Under the pieces are notes generated by a model, which was not told the origin of the DNA, did not search any database, and saw nothing but the letters and a program-made list of their open reading frames with translations. Shown here piece after piece: positions 40,450-51,993 of a DNA stretch of 57,099 nucleotides (position 1 is the first letter of the stretch; each line of letters starts with the position of its first letter). Source of the DNA: Streptomyces varsoviensis (GTDB lineage: Bacteria; Actinomycetota; Actinomycetes; Streptomycetales; Streptomycetaceae); assembly GCF_000718635.1 (NCBI RefSeq), contig NZ_JOBF01000035.1, positions 1 through 57,099 of the forward strand, written 5' to 3'. The position numbers and the translations under genes were made by a program.

Positions 40450-43400
40450 TCACTGTTCCGGCAGCCACCCCACCTGTACCAGGGGGGTGCCCCGCTTGCG
40501 GGAGACGAAGAAGCCGCGGCCCGGGGGCATGGGGCGGGGGCGGACGCCGCCGAGGAGGTCGCCTTCGGCGGGGTCGCCGGAGAGGACGATGCCCTGGGCG
40601 CCGAGTTCCTTGATGCGTTGCATGAAGGACTCGTACATGGAGCGGGAGGCGCCGGCGGTGCTGCGGGCGATGATGAAGCGGATGCCGACGTCGCGGGCGA
40701 AGGGGAGGTTCTCCGTGAGGACGGCGAGGGGGTTGCCGCTGCTGGTGGAGACGAGTTCGTAGTCGTCGACGATGACGAAGAACTGCGGGCCCGTCCACCA
40801 GCTCCGGTCGCGGAGCTGCTGCGGGGTGATGTCCGGCTGCGGGGCGCGGCGTTCCATCAGGCCGTTCATGGCGCCGGCGTGGACGGTGAGGGCGGAGGCG
40901 ATCGGCGCGTACTCCAGGAGGTGCGACTCCGGAATGACATCGAGGAGCGAGCGGCGGTAGTCGCCGACGACGATCTTCGCCTCGTCGGGGCCGTACCGCT
41001 CGGTGATCTGCTTGGCGAGGAGGCGCAGCAGCGCGGTCTTCCCGGATTCGCTCTCGCCGAAGACGAGGAAGAAGGGGTCGGTCTCGAAGTCGACGAAGAC
41101 CGGTTCGAGATTGGTCTCGTCGATGCCGATGGCGACGCCGTGCTGCGGGTATTCGAAGCCCTTCGGGAGGTCGTCGGCGCGGAGCCTGCGGGGGAGCAGG
41201 CGGACGCCCGGGGCGTGCGGGCCGGACCAGGCGGCGTCGACGGCGCGGATCATCTCGGTGCTCGCGTCCGTCATGGCGTCCGGGTCGCTGCCGCCGTCGA
41301 TGCGCGGCTGTGCGCCCATGAAGTGCAGTTTCTCGGGGAGTTGGCCGCGGCCGGGCACGCCCGCGGGGACGTTCGCCGCGACCTTGCGGTCGAACTCGGA
41401 GTCCATGGTGTCGCCGAGGCGCAGTTCGAGGCGGTTGAGGAGCTGGTCCTTGAGGGAGGCGCGCACCTCCATGTTGCGGGAGGCGGTCACGATGACGTGC
41501 ACGCCGTAGCCGAGGCCCCGGCCGGCGATGTCGGTGACGATCGCCTCCAGCATCTCGTACTCCTGCTTGAAGTTGCCCCAGCCGTCGACGATGAGGAAGA
41601 CGTCTCCCCATCCTTGGTCGGCGTGGTGTCCGGCCGCGCGCTGGCGGCGGTACGTGGCGATGGAGTCGATGTTCTGGGCGCGGAAGTACTCCTCGCGCCG
41701 CGCGAGTACGCCCGAGACTTCCGCGACCGTGCGGCGCACCTTCTCCGGGTCGAGGCGGGAGGCGATGCCGCCGACGTGCGGCAGGTCGGCGATGGCGCTC
41801 ATGCCGCCGCCGCCGAAGTCGAGCCCGTAGAACTGCACTTCGGCCGGGGTGTGGGTGAGCGCGAAGGACGAGATGAGCGTGCGCATGAGCGTCGACTTGC
41901 CGGACTGCGGGCCGCCGACGACGAGCATGTGGCCGGCCGCGCCCGAGAAGTCGCGGTAGAGGATGTCGCGGCGCTGCTCGAAGGGCTTGTCGATCAGGCC
42001 GAGCGGCACGACGAGGCCGCCGAGGCGCGGGTAGTCCGCGCAGGTCAGGCCGCGGCCCTCCATGGGCGCGAGCCCCGGCAGCAGTTGGTCCAGGGACGGC
42101 GCCTCCTCCAACGGCGGCAGCCAGACCTGGTGGGCGGGGGCGCCCTGGCCCTCCAGGCGGCGCACGATCACGTCGAGGACGGTGTCGGCCAGCGCGTCGT
42201 CGTCGCCGGTGACGGGGGCCGGCGGCGCGATCGGGTCGGGGGCGGTGTACGTCACCGGGACCGGGGCCGCGGTGAACAGGACGGGCCGGCGCTCGATGGG
42301 CAGCGGCGCGCCGCCGAGGTCGGCGGTGCCCGTGCGGTACGTACCGGAGACGTACGCGGCCTTGAAGCGCGTCATCTCGTCCGTACCGAACTTCAGATAG
42401 CCGGAGCCCGGCACCGAGGGGAGGTGGTACGCGTCCGGGACGCCGAGCGCCGTACGGGACTCCGCCGCGGAGAAGGTGCGCAGACCGATGCGGTACGAGA
42501 GGTAGGTCTCCAGCCCGCGGAGCCGGCCCTCCTCCAGCCGCTGCGAGGCGAGCAGCAGGTGGACGCCGAGCGAGCGGCCGATGCGGCCGATCTGGATGAA
42601 CATCTCGATGAAGTCCGGCTTCGCCGTCAACAGCTCGCTGAACTCGTCGATCACCAGAACGAGTGAAGCCAGCGGCTCCAGGGGGGCGCCCGCGGCCCGC
42701 GCCTTCTCGTAGTCGTGCATGTTGGCGTAGTTGCCCGCCGCGCGCAGCAGCTCCTGGCGGCGCTGCAGCTCGCCCGTGATGGAGTCGCGCATCCGGTCGA
42801 CCAGCGTCAGGTCGTCCGCCAGGTTGGTGATGACGGCCGCGACGTGCGGCAACTGCGACATGCCGGTGAACGTCGCGCCGCCCTTGAAGTCGGCGAGGAC
42901 GAAGTTCAGCGTCTCCGACGTGTGCGTCACGGCCAGGCCCAGCACCAGCGTGCGCAGCAGCTCCGACTTGCCGGAACCCGTCGCGCCGACGCACAGCCCG
43001 TGCGGGCCCATGCCCTCCTGCGCCGCCTCCTTCAGGTCCAGCATGACCGGCGCGCCGTCCTCGCCGACGCCGATCGGCACCCGCAGCCGCTCCGCGAGCG
43101 TCCGCGGCCGCCAGGTGCGCGAGACGTCGACCGACCCGGCGTCGCCGAGCCCGAGCAGCTCCGTGAAGTCGAGATTGGCCAGCAGCGGCTCGTCATCGTC
43201 GCCGCCGCCCCCCACGCGCAGCGGCGCGAGCTGCCGCGCGAGCGCGTCCGCCGCCTCCATCGACAGCGTGTCCGGCACCCCCTCGTACACGGCGACCTGC
43301 GACAGCAACTGCAACCGGTCCGGCCGCACGACCACCGACAGCCCGCCGCGCAGCTCGTCCAGCTCGCCCGCCACCACCTCGACGATCGTGACGCCCTGGA

Positions 43401-44403
43401 GCCCCTCCTGCGCCGCGAACGCCGAGTCCGGCGGCACCATCGCGCCGTCCAGTATCAGCAGCACCTGCGGCTGGTCCAGCAGCGGCTGCCCGTCCCGGCT
43501 GAAGCGCGTACGCCCCTCCAGGCGCGGCTTCAGCAGCTCCTCCAGCTCGCTCAGGTCGTCGCTGATCAGCCGCCGGGAGCCCGCGCCGTCCACCGCCCCG
43601 GCGAGCTGGACGTGCGGCAGCCACTTCGTCCACTCCCAGTACGAGGCCGCGCCGCGCGCCGCCACCACCGCGATCACCAGGTCGTCCGGCGAGTGCAGCG
43701 TGGCGAGCTGGGCCACCAGCGAACGCGCCGCCCCATGCACGGTCTCCGGGTCGCCCGACAGCGTCACGTGGTAGAAGGCGCGCAGCGAGACCGCCATCGG
43801 CATCCCGTCCAGCGATCCGTGGACCGCCAGGAAGTGCTGCATGGCCCCCGCCGTCAGCGGCTCCAGCTCGTCGACGGGCGCGGTCTCCGGCGCCACCAGC
43901 GGCGTCGCGAGCTGCTGCGAGCCGAGCCCGAGCCGGGCCTGCCCGAAGTCGTTGTCGCTCATCCGCCGCTCCCACACGCGGCTGCCCTCGGCGACCACGG
44001 CCCAGAGCTGGTCGGGGGAGGGGTGCAGATAGAACTGCGCGTCGCGCTGCGCCCGCGCCGTCTTGCGCACGGTCCGGCGCGTCTGCGCGAGGTATTTGAG
44101 GTAGTCGCGGCGCATGTCCGCCATCTGCCCCTGTGAGCCCTGACGGTGCCGCATGAACATCGCGATGGTCATGCCGAGCGTCGAGAACATCATCATGACG
44201 CCCATGATCTTCATCATCGGCGCGGCGCCCGGCATGAAGAAATAGACCATCGACGAGGCCATGCCGAGCGTGGGCAGGAGCTGCATCAGCACGCCGTCCT
44301 GCTGGCCGCGCGGCAGCTCCGGGGGCGATTCGAGGCGGAGTTCCTCGCTCGGCACCTCGGGCGGCAGGACCCGCGGTTGGCGCTTGACGACGACCTGGCT
44401 CAA
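40450..44403 (-). CDS. eccC: type VII secretion ATPase EccC (EccCa-EccCb fusion)
   Basis: About 1,317 residues from TTG 44403 (MSQVVVKRQPRVLPPEVP, with gaagga just upstream); GTG 44424 or ATG 44421 would add 6-7 residues but lack a ribosome site. Two N-terminal transmembrane helices are followed by three FtsK/SpoIIIE ATPase domains with P-loops GATGSGKS, GGPQSGKS and GESESGKT. Walker B acids are visible in LVLVIDEF, FLIVDGW and FVIVDDY. EccC is the motor that recognises the Esx C-terminal signal and drives export. It is divergent from eccD. Confidence 0.95.
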   Translation of the reverse strand: MSQVVVKRQPRVLPPEVPSEELRLESPPELPRGQQDGVLMQLLPTLGMASSMVYFFMPGAAPMMKIMGVMMMFSTLGMTIAMFMRHRQGSQGQMADMRRDYLKYLAQTRRTVRKTARAQRDAQFYLHPSPDQLWAVVAEGSRVWERRMSDNDFGQARLGLGSQQLATPLVAPETAPVDELEPLTAGAMQHFLAVHGSLDGMPMAVSLRAFYHVTLSGDPETVHGAARSLVAQLATLHSPDDLVIAVVAARGAASYWEWTKWLPHVQLAGAVDGAGSRRLISDDLSELEELLKPRLEGRTRFSRDGQPLLDQPQVLLILDGAMVPPDSAFAAQEGLQGVTIVEVVAGELDELRGGLSVVVRPDRLQLLSQVAVYEGVPDTLSMEAADALARQLAPLRVGGGGDDDEPLLANLDFTELLGLGDAGSVDVSRTWRPRTLAERLRVPIGVGEDGAPVMLDLKEAAQEGMGPHGLCVGATGSGKSELLRTLVLGLAVTHTSETLNFVLADFKGGATFTGMSQLPHVAAVITNLADDLTLVDRMRDSITGELQRRQELLRAAGNYANMHDYEKARAAGAPLEPLASLVLVIDEFSELLTAKPDFIEMFIQIGRIGRSLGVHLLLASQRLEEGRLRGLETYLSYRIGLRTFSAAESRTALGVPDAYHLPSVPGSGYLKFGTDEMTRFKAAYVSGTYRTGTADLGGAPLPIERRPVLFTAAPVPVTYTAPDPIAPPAPVTGDDDALADTVLDVIVRRLEGQGAPAHQVWLPPLEEAPSLDQLLPGLAPMEGRGLTCADYPRLGGLVVPLGLIDKPFEQRRDILYRDFSGAAGHMLVVGGPQSGKSTLMRTLISSFALTHTPAEVQFYGLDFGGGGMSAIADLPHVGGIASRLDPEKVRRTVAEVSGVLARREEYFRAQNIDSIATYRRQRAAGHHADQGWGDVFLIVDGWGNFKQEYEMLEAIVTDIAGRGLGYGVHVIVTASRNMEVRASLKDQLLNRLELRLGDTMDSEFDRKVAANVPAGVPGRGQLPEKLHFMGAQPRIDGGSDPDAMTDASTEMIRAVDAAWSGPHAPGVRLLPRRLRADDLPKGFEYPQHGVAIGIDETNLEPVFVDFETDPFFLVFGESESGKTALLRLLAKQITERYGPDEAKIVVGDYRRSLLDVIPESHLLEYAPIASALTVHAGAMNGLMERRAPQPDITPQQLRDRSWWTGPQFFVIVDDYELVSTSSGNPLAVLTENLPFARDVGIRFIIARSTAGASRSMYESFMQRIKELGAQGIVLSGDPAEGDLLGGVRPRPMPPGRGFFVSRKRGTPLVQVGWLPEQ

Positions 44404-44649
44404 CGGTCCTTCAACCCCCATCACGCAAAAGGACAGTTCCAGTCCGGCGCCCCCGTGGCGACGGCCTCCCTCCGCGAGACGGCGATCCTACCGATGGGGT
44501 CCGACACCGGCCCCGGTAGGGTGGCCGCCGCGCGTACGCACGAGCGAAGCCGGATGCGGAAACAGCCATACGCAGCATTACGCAGCCGCACGCGGAAGCA
44601 CGCCGAATGCACGAGCGCACCGAGCAGAGCGATTCAGGGGGCCTTTAAC

Positions 44650-46119
44650 GTGAGTACGTCCGCTACGACCGGCTTCTGCAGGGTGACCGTCGTCGCCCCC
44701 GACAGCCGGATCGATGTCGCACTCCCGGAGGACATCGCGGTCGCCGACGTCTACCCGGAGATCCTCCGGCTCACCGGCCAGACCCAGGCCGCCGGCGAGC
44801 CCACCGGCTACCACCTGGTACGCCGCGACGGCGCCGTCCTCGACAGCTCCCGCTCCCTGGTCGCCCAGCGGATCCTCGACGGCGAACTCCTCTCGCTGCG
44901 GCCCTTCGCCGAGTCCCTGCCGCCCGCCGTCTACGACGACGTGTCCGACGCCGTGGCCTCCGCCGTCACCCGCGACCGCACCCTGTGGAACGACCAACTG
45001 CTGCGCGTCTGCGGCCTGTTCGGCGGCTCCCTGCTGCTCGTCCTGATGGGCTTCGTGCTCTGGTTCGCCGACCCCGTCCGGCACGACATGCACGGCCTGC
45101 CCGGCGTGATCGCCGCCGCCGTCGGCGTCCTGCTGGTCGCGCTCGCGGGCGTACGGGCGCGGATCTACGGCGACCGGTACTCGGCCATCGCCCTCGGGCT
45201 CGCCGCCCTGCCGCACCTCATGATCGCGGGCTCCGGAATCCTGGCGCCCGCCGCCGGCGAGGGCATCGGCCGCCTCCAGTTCCTGCTCGGCTGCGTCACC
45301 GTCCTCGTGGCCTCCGTCGCCCTCGTCGCCGCCATGCCCACCGGCGACGCCCCCTTCGTCGCCACCGTCTTCGCCGCGACCGTCGGCACCCTCGCCACCT
45401 TCTGCGCGATCCTCACCGAGGCCGACGTCACCGGCACCGCCGCCGTCTGCGCCGTCGTCGCGATCGGCGCCATCGCCTTCCTGCCCGGCCTCTCCGCCCG
45501 CGTCGCCCGGCTGCCGATCGGCTATGCCGCGCCCCGCTCCGCGGCCGCCGACGACCTCGACGCCACGCCGGGCGGCGCCCCCGCGGAGCCCGTCGACGCC
45601 GACCGCATCGCGGCCCAGGCCCGCCGCGGCCACGAGATGCTGCTCGGCCTCGTCGGCGGCTGCTCCGCCGTCGTGGTGGGGGCCGCGGCCGTCCTCGGCT
45701 TCTCCGCCGACCTCTGGGGGCAACTGCTGGCCCTCGCCGCGGGCCTCGCGATGCTGCTGCGCGCCCGGCTCTTCCGCTACACCGCCCAGGTCGCCGCGGT
45801 GCTCGGCGCGGGCCTCGCCGCCCTCGCCCTGCTCGTGCTGGGACTGTCCCTGAACCCGCCGGCCGACGCCGTCCTCAAGCTGCTCACCGAGCACGACCAC
45901 GGCCCGCTGGACATCCGTACGGTCTGGCTCGCCGCGGCCGTCACCGCCGGCGCCGCCCTGATCATCGGCATCGCGCTGATCATCCCGAAGAAGGGGCTCT
46001 CGCCCTTCTGGGGCCGGCTGTCCGACATCGCGGAGAGCGCCCTGCTGCTCGCGCTCGTACCGCTGTGCCTCGCGGTGCTCGACGTGTACGCCTCGGCGCG
46101 CGGCCTCGCCGGGAGCTGA
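44650..46119 (+). CDS. eccD: type VII secretion integral membrane protein EccD
   Basis: 489 residues from GTG 44650, with gggggc upstream. An N-terminal ubiquitin-like domain (about 8-90: [34 protein letters not shown]) is followed by about 11 hydrophobic helices (from [23 protein letters not shown] on), the EccD topology that forms the pore-like core. A charged cytosolic linker lies at about 295-325. The only gap to eccC is a 246-base divergent promoter region. Confidence 0.93.
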   Translation: MSTSATTGFCRVTVVAPDSRIDVALPEDIAVADVYPEILRLTGQTQAAGEPTGYHLVRRDGAVLDSSRSLVAQRILDGELLSLRPFAESLPPAVYDDVSDAVASAVTRDRTLWNDQLLRVCGLFGGSLLLVLMGFVLWFADPVRHDMHGLPGVIAAAVGVLLVALAGVRARIYGDRYSAIALGLAALPHLMIAGSGILAPAAGEGIGRLQFLLGCVTVLVASVALVAAMPTGDAPFVATVFAATVGTLATFCAILTEADVTGTAAVCAVVAIGAIAFLPGLSARVARLPIGYAAPRSAAADDLDATPGGAPAEPVDADRIAAQARRGHEMLLGLVGGCSAVVVGAAAVLGFSADLWGQLLALAAGLAMLLRARLFRYTAQVAAVLGAGLAALALLVLGLSLNPPADAVLKLLTEHDHGPLDIRTVWLAAAVTAGAALIIGIALIIPKKGLSPFWGRLSDIAESALLLALVPLCLAVLDVYASARGLAGS

Positions 46120-46284
46120 CCGTTCCAGAGCCGGCCGCCACGACCGATCCAGGGCCGGCCGCCACGACCGATCCAGGGCCGGCCGCCCGGGCCGATCCAC
46201 GGCCGGGCCGCCCGGGCCGTCCCAGAACCGGCCGCCCGGACCGTTCCAGAGCCGGCCGCGTCCGATCATCCAAGGGCCGGCCGG
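46118..46284. repeat. 24-bp tandem repeat immediately after eccD
   Basis: About seven consecutive units of consensus gaccgatccagggccggccg plus a variable cac/ccg end. Units 2 and 3 (46142-46189) are nearly identical; others are 22-25 bases. Each carries a ccggccg palindrome. The array begins at the eccD stop codon. The rest of the gap to rpsO (46285-46463) holds no gene. Confidence 0.8.
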
Positions 46285-46463
46285 ACCGCGGGGGAGGGGC
46301 CCCGGGTCCGGCTGGTACTGTGGGTGGCGGCCGTTTGTGTACGCGCCCCCGGAGCACTCTGGGGACAGCGCCCAGCGGACCCCGCCTCCCGAGTCATGGA
46401 AGCTCCCCTGCGATCGAGACCAGGGGCACTCGGTGGCTGAATACAGAATTTGAGGAGTACCGC

Positions 46464-46751
46464 GTGTCGCTCGACGCCGCTACGAAGAAGCAGATCATGG
46501 CCGAGTTCGCGACCAAGGAGGGTGACACCGGTTCCCCCGAGGTCCAGGTCGCGATGCTCTCCCGCCGCATCTCGGACCTGACCGAGCACCTCAAGACCCA
46601 CAAGCACGACCACCACTCCCGCCGTGGTCTGCTGCTGCTGGTGGGCCAGCGCCGCCGGCTGCTGCAGTACCTGGCGAAGAAGGACATCACGCGCTTCCGC
46701 GCGCTGGTGGAGCGCCTCGGCATCCGTCGCGGTGCGGCCGGCGCCAAGTAA
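46464..46751 (+). CDS. rpsO: 30S ribosomal protein S15
   Basis: 95 residues from GTG 46464, with gagga 7 bases upstream. The core [14 protein letters not shown] and the [25 protein letters not shown] region are standard S15, which binds the central domain of 16S rRNA. The rpsO-pnp pair is conserved in bacteria and known to be co-transcribed in Streptomyces. Confidence 0.98.
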   Translation: MSLDAATKKQIMAEFATKEGDTGSPEVQVAMLSRRISDLTEHLKTHKHDHHSRRGLLLLVGQRRRLLQYLAKKDITRFRALVERLGIRRGAAGAK

Positions 46752-46760
46752 GCCGTCGTG

Positions 46761-46797
46761 AAGGGAGCGGTTCCCACCGAATGGGGGCCGCTCCCTT
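46761..46797 (+). terminator. rpsO-pnp intergenic stem-loop
   Basis: aagggagcgg (46761-46770) pairs with ccgctccctt (46788-46797), followed by tgc. In S. coelicolor the rpsO-pnp spacer hairpin is known to be an RNase III processing site, so this may be a processing or attenuation element rather than a full stop. Confidence 0.7.
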
Positions 46798-47026
46798 TGC
46801 GTATCTCGTGGGAAGCGGAAGCTTTGTAGTCTGGTCCCACAACGGAATGACGAAAATCGCATAGCGAATGAGGAGGAGCGTCCCGCTCGCCGCCGGTCCT
46901 CGGTAGTGGCCCCCGGATCACCGAACCCCGGGTGCTTCGATCGAAGACCGGCCCCGCACGGAGGACGCCCTCCACCACCGTCCCGCGCCACACGGGCGCC
47001 GGGACGCAGACGAGGAGATAACCCTG

Positions 47027-49246
47027 GTGGAGAACGAGACCCACTACGCCGAGGCCGTCATCGACAACGGCACCTTCGGCACCCGCACCATCCGCTTCGA
47101 GACGGGCCGCCTGGCCCGTCAGGCCGCCGGCTCCGCCGTGGCCTACCTGGACGACGACACCATGGTGCTGTCGGCCACCACCGCCTCGAAGAAGCCCAAG
47201 GACCAGTTGGACTTCTTCCCCCTGACGGTCGACGTCGAAGAGCGCATGTACTCGGCCGGCAAGATCCCCGGCTCCTTCTTCCGCCGCGAGGGCCGGCCCT
47301 CCGAGGACGCGATCCTCACCTGCCGCCTCATCGACCGGCCGCTGCGCCCGTCCTTCCAGAAGGGGCTGCGCAACGAGATCCAGATCGTCGAGACGATCAT
47401 GGCGCTCAACCCCGATCACATCTACGACGTGATCGCGATCAACGCCGCCTCCTGCTCCACGCAGCTCGCGGGCCTGCCCTTCTCTGGCCCGATCGGCGGC
47501 ACCCGCGTCGCGCTGATCAAGAACCAGTGGGTGGCGTTCCCGACCCACAGCGAGCTGGAGGACGCCGTCTTCGACATGGTCGTCGCCGGCCGCGTCCTGG
47601 ACGACGGCGACGTCGCGATCATGATGGTCGAGGCCGAGGCCACCGAGAAGACCATCCAGCTCGTGCGGGACGGCGCCGAGGCGCCCACCGAGGAGGTCGT
47701 CGCCGCCGGCCTGGAGGCCGCGAAGCCCTTCATCAAGGCGCTCTGCAAGGCCCAGTCCGACCTCGCCGCCAAGGCCGCGAAGCCGACCGGCGAGTTCCCG
47801 ATCTTCCTCGACTACCAGGACGACGTCCTGGAGGCGCTGACCGCCGCCGTCCGCGGCGAGCTGGCGCAGGCGCTGACCATCGCCGGGAAGCAGGAGCGCG
47901 AGGCCGAGCTGGACCGCGTCAAGGCGCTGGCCGCCGAGAAGCTGCTCCCGCAGTTCGAGGGCCGCGAGAAGGAGATCTCCGCCGCGTACCGCTCGCTGAC
48001 CAAGACCCTGGTCCGCGAGCGCGTCATCAAGGAGAAGAAGCGCATCGACGGCCGCGGCGTCACGGACATCCGTACGCTCGCCGCCGAGGTCGAGGCCATC
48101 CCGCGGGTGCACGGCTCCGCGCTGTTCGAGCGCGGCGAGACCCAGATCCTGGGCGTCACCACGCTGAACATGCTCCGCATGGAGCAGCAGCTCGACACCC
48201 TCTCCCCGGTGACGCGCAAGCGCTACATGCACAACTACAACTTCCCGCCGTACTCCACCGGTGAGACCGGCCGCGTCGGCTCGCCGAAGCGCCGCGAGAT
48301 CGGCCACGGCGCGCTCGCCGAGCGCGCGCTGGTGCCGGTGCTGCCGACGCGCGAGGAGTTCCCGTACGCGATCCGCCAGGTCTCCGAGGCGCTGGGCTCC
48401 AACGGCTCCACGTCCATGGGCTCGGTCTGCGCCTCCACCATGTCCCTGCTGAACGCCGGTGTGCCGCTCAAGGCCGCCGTCGCCGGCATCGCCATGGGCC
48501 TGATCTCGCAGGAGATCGACGGCGAGACGCACTACGTCACCCTCACCGACATCCTCGGTGCGGAGGACGCCTTCGGCGACATGGACTTCAAGGTCGCCGG
48601 CACCAAGCAGTTCGTGACCGCGCTCCAGCTCGACACCAAGCTCGACGGCATCCCCGCCTCGGTCCTGGCCGCCGCGCTGAAGCAGGCCCGCGACGCGCGG
48701 CTGCACATCCTGGACGTCATGAACGAGGCCATCGACGTCCCGGACGAGATGTCCCCGAACGCCCCGCGGATCATCACCGTCAAGATCCCCGTGGACAAGA
48801 TCGGCGAGGTCATCGGCCCCAAGGGCAAGATGATCAACCAGATCCAGGAGGACACCGGCGCCGACATCACGATCGAGGACGACGGCACCATCTACATCGG
48901 CGCCGCCGACGGCCCGGCCGCCGAGGCCGCCCGCTCCACGATCAACTCGATCGCCAACCCGACCATGCCGGAGGTCGGCGAGCGCTACCTGGGTACGGTC
49001 GTCAAGACCACCACCTTCGGCGCCTTCGTCTCCCTCATGCCCGGCAAGGACGGCCTGCTGCACATCTCGCAGATCCGCAAGCTCGCCGGCGGCAAGCGCG
49101 TGGAGAACGTCGAGGACGTGCTCGCGGTCGGCGCCAAGGTGCAGGTCGAGATCGCCGAGATCGACCAGCGCGGCAAGCTCTCCCTGATCCCCGTGATCGA
49201 GGACGACGAGAACGCCGCCGAGCAGAAGGACGACGCCGCCAAGTGA
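47027..49246 (+). CDS. pnp: polyribonucleotide nucleotidyltransferase (PNPase)
   Basis: 739 residues from GTG 47027, with gaggag 9 bases upstream. A 3'-5' phosphorolytic exoribonuclease; in Streptomyces it also makes RNA tails. Two RNase PH-like domains are separated by a helical domain, and the FFRREGRP and [16 protein letters not shown] motifs are seen. KH ([19 protein letters not shown], about 597-615) and S1 ([17 protein letters not shown]) domains follow. The tail is acidic. It overlaps the M16 peptidase start by 4 bases. Confidence 0.98.
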   Translation: MENETHYAEAVIDNGTFGTRTIRFETGRLARQAAGSAVAYLDDDTMVLSATTASKKPKDQLDFFPLTVDVEERMYSAGKIPGSFFRREGRPSEDAILTCRLIDRPLRPSFQKGLRNEIQIVETIMALNPDHIYDVIAINAASCSTQLAGLPFSGPIGGTRVALIKNQWVAFPTHSELEDAVFDMVVAGRVLDDGDVAIMMVEAEATEKTIQLVRDGAEAPTEEVVAAGLEAAKPFIKALCKAQSDLAAKAAKPTGEFPIFLDYQDDVLEALTAAVRGELAQALTIAGKQEREAELDRVKALAAEKLLPQFEGREKEISAAYRSLTKTLVRERVIKEKKRIDGRGVTDIRTLAAEVEAIPRVHGSALFERGETQILGVTTLNMLRMEQQLDTLSPVTRKRYMHNYNFPPYSTGETGRVGSPKRREIGHGALAERALVPVLPTREEFPYAIRQVSEALGSNGSTSMGSVCASTMSLLNAGVPLKAAVAGIAMGLISQEIDGETHYVTLTDILGAEDAFGDMDFKVAGTKQFVTALQLDTKLDGIPASVLAAALKQARDARLHILDVMNEAIDVPDEMSPNAPRIITVKIPVDKIGEVIGPKGKMINQIQEDTGADITIEDDGTIYIGAADGPAAEAARSTINSIANPTMPEVGERYLGTVVKTTTFGAFVSLMPGKDGLLHISQIRKLAGGKRVENVEDVLAVGAKVQVEIAEIDQRGKLSLIPVIEDDENAAEQKDDAAK

Positions 49247-50622
49247 CGTCCCGTAGCTCACAGGCGACGGCCCGCCCCTCCACGGAGGGGCGGGCCGTCG
49301 CCCGTACCCAAACGCTTCTCCAGGGCGAGAACGGCGTCGGCACGGTCCGCAAGACCACCCTCCCGGGCGGCCTGCGCGTCGTCACCGAGACCCTGCCGTC
49401 CGTACGCTCCGCGACCTTCGGCATCTGGGCGCACGTCGGCTCCCGCGACGAGACGCCCTCCCTCAACGGCGCCACGCACTACCTGGAACACCTGCTCTTC
49501 AAGGGCACCGAGCGACGCAGCGCCCTCGACATCTCCGCCGCCATCGACGCGGTCGGCGGCGAGATGAACGCCTTCACGGCGAAGGAGTACACCTGCTACT
49601 ACGCGCGGGTGCTCGACACCGATCTGCCGCTCGCCATCGACGTGGTCTGCGACATGCTCACCGGCTCGCTGATCAAGCCCGAGGACGTCGAGGCCGAGCG
49701 CGGCGTCATCCTCGAAGAGATCGCGATGACCGAGGACGACCCGGGCGACTGCGTGCACGACCTCTTCGCGGAGACCATGCTCGGCGACACCCCGCTGGGC
49801 CGCCCCGTCCTCGGCACCGTCGACACGGTCAACGCGCTGACCCGCGACCGCATCGCCCGCTTCTACAAGAAGCACTACGACCCGACGCACCTGGTCGTGG
49901 CCGCCGCGGGCAACGTCGACCACGCCAAGGTCGTACGCCAGGTCCGCCGCGCCTTCGAACGGGCCGGCGCCCTCACCCGTACGGACGCGACGCCGATCGC
50001 CCCGCGCGACGGCGCCCGCACGCTGCGCACCGCCGGCCGCGTCGAGGTGCTCGACCGCCGCACCGAGCAGGCGCACATCGTCCTCGGCATGCCGGGCCTG
50101 GCCCGTACGGACGACCGGCGCTGGGCGCTCGGCGTGCTCAACACCGCCCTCGGCGGCGGCATGAGCTCCCGGCTCTTCCAGGAGATCCGGGAGAAGCGCG
50201 GACTGGCGTACTCCGTCTACTCCTACACCTCCGGCTTCGCCGACTGCGGCCTCTTCGGCGTCTACGCGGGCTGCCGGCCCAACCAGGTCCACGACGTCTT
50301 GAAGCTCTGCCGCGACCAGCTCGACCAGGTCGCGGAGCGGGGCCTCGACGACGAGGAGGTCGGCCGCGCCATCGGCCAGCTCGCAGGCTCCACCGTGCTC
50401 GGCCTGGAGGACACCGGCGCGCTGATGAACCGCATCGGCAAGAGCGAGCTGTGCTGGGGCGAGCAGATGTCCGTCGACGACATGCTGGCGCGCATCTCGG
50501 CCGTCACCCCGGACGATGTCCGCGCGGTCGCCCGCGATGTCCTGACCCGGCGGCCCTCGCTGTCCGTCATCGGCCCGCTGAAGGACAAGCAGGCGGCCCG
50601 CCTGCACGATGTCGTCGCCTGA
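49243..50622 (+). CDS. M16 family zinc metallopeptidase
   Basis: 459 residues; GTG 49243 overlaps the pnp stop (GTGA). The inverted zinc motif H79-x-x-E82-H83 is in [11 protein letters not shown] and E159 is the third ligand. R/Y substrate-site residues lie in [14 protein letters not shown]16 enzymes resemble mitochondrial processing peptidase, and pnp-linked copies are conserved in actinobacteria. The first 20 codons span a perfect hairpin (49263-49302). A later start would remove it, but the N-terminal [12 protein letters not shown] region matches remembered homologues. Confidence 0.92.
   Translation: MTSRSSQATARPSTEGRAVARTQTLLQGENGVGTVRKTTLPGGLRVVTETLPSVRSATFGIWAHVGSRDETPSLNGATHYLEHLLFKGTERRSALDISAAIDAVGGEMNAFTAKEYTCYYARVLDTDLPLAIDVVCDMLTGSLIKPEDVEAERGVILEEIAMTEDDPGDCVHDLFAETMLGDTPLGRPVLGTVDTVNALTRDRIARFYKKHYDPTHLVVAAAGNVDHAKVVRQVRRAFERAGALTRTDATPIAPRDGARTLRTAGRVEVLDRRTEQAHIVLGMPGLARTDDRRWALGVLNTALGGGMSSRLFQEIREKRGLAYSVYSYTSGFADCGLFGVYAGCRPNQVHDVLKLCRDQLDQVAERGLDDEEVGRAIGQLAGSTVLGLEDTGALMNRIGKSELCWGEQMSVDDMLARISAVTPDDVRAVARDVLTRRPSLSVIGPLKDKQAARLHDVVA
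49263..49302 (+). promoter_or_regulatory. perfect 18-bp hairpin at the pnp end, inside the peptidase reading frame
   Basis: ggcgacggcccgcccctc (49263-49280) and its exact reverse complement (49285-49302) flank loop cacg. It begins 17 bases after the pnp stop. It could terminate or protect pnp mRNA, yet it is translated if the peptidase starts at 49243. Confidence 0.75.
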
Positions 50623-51471
<849 letters not shown>

Positions 51472-51475
51472 CACC

Positions 51476-51928
51476 GTGCGCGCAAAGATCGTCTACTTCG
51501 CCCTGGCCGCCGTCCTGGTCGTCTACTTCGTCCTGGTCGGCAGCCGCGGCGTGCTGCTCATCGAGCAGGGCACCGCGGTGACCGTCGTCTTCGGCGTCGC
51601 CGTGCTCATCCTGCCGTTCATCGGCGCCTGGTTCCTGTGGCACACCACCAAGTTCGCGCGCGACGCGGGCCGGCTCGCCCGGGAGCTGGAGGCCGAGGGC
51701 GGGCTGCCGGTCGACGAGCTCGTACGGACCCCCGGCGGCCGTATCGACCGCGACTCCGCGGACGCGGTCTTCGCCCGGCGGCAGGCCGAGACCGAGGAGG
51801 CCCCCGGCGACTGGCGCTCCTGGTTCCGCCTCGCGGTCGCCTACCACGACGCCCGCGACACCCCGCGCGCCCGCAAGGCCATGCAGCGCGCCATCGCCCT
51901 GCACGACGGCAAGGCCGTACGGGCCTGA
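51476..51928 (+). CDS. small membrane protein with C-terminal TPR-like segment
   Basis: 150 residues from GTG 51476, 4 bases after dapB and so co-transcribed. Two hydrophobic helices (about 4-22 and 33-54, ending FLWHTTKFARD) are followed by a cytosolic region whose end (WRSWFRLAVAYHDARDTPRARKAMQRAIALH) looks like one TPR repeat. It is a common Streptomyces neighbour of dapB with no known function. Confidence 0.8.
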   Translation: MRAKIVYFALAAVLVVYFVLVGSRGVLLIEQGTAVTVVFGVAVLILPFIGAWFLWHTTKFARDAGRLARELEAEGGLPVDELVRTPGGRIDRDSADAVFARRQAETEEAPGDWRSWFRLAVAYHDARDTPRARKAMQRAIALHDGKAVRA

Positions 51929-51942
51929 TACGGGCGTAGACA

Positions 51943-51981
51943 GAGGCCGCCGGACGGAACGCTGTTCCGTCCGGCGGCCTC
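51943..51981. terminator. bidirectional terminator after the dapB operon
   Basis: gaggccgccggacggaac pairs perfectly (18 bp) with gttccgtccggcggcctc around loop gct, between convergent genes. Confidence 0.8.
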
Positions 51982-51993
51982 CGCTATGAGCGC

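Noticed and set aside
44578..46269. Octapeptide-repeat minus-strand frame starting in the 24-bp repeat
   Set aside because: Antisense to eccD; the repeat reading is a by-product of the 24-bp period.
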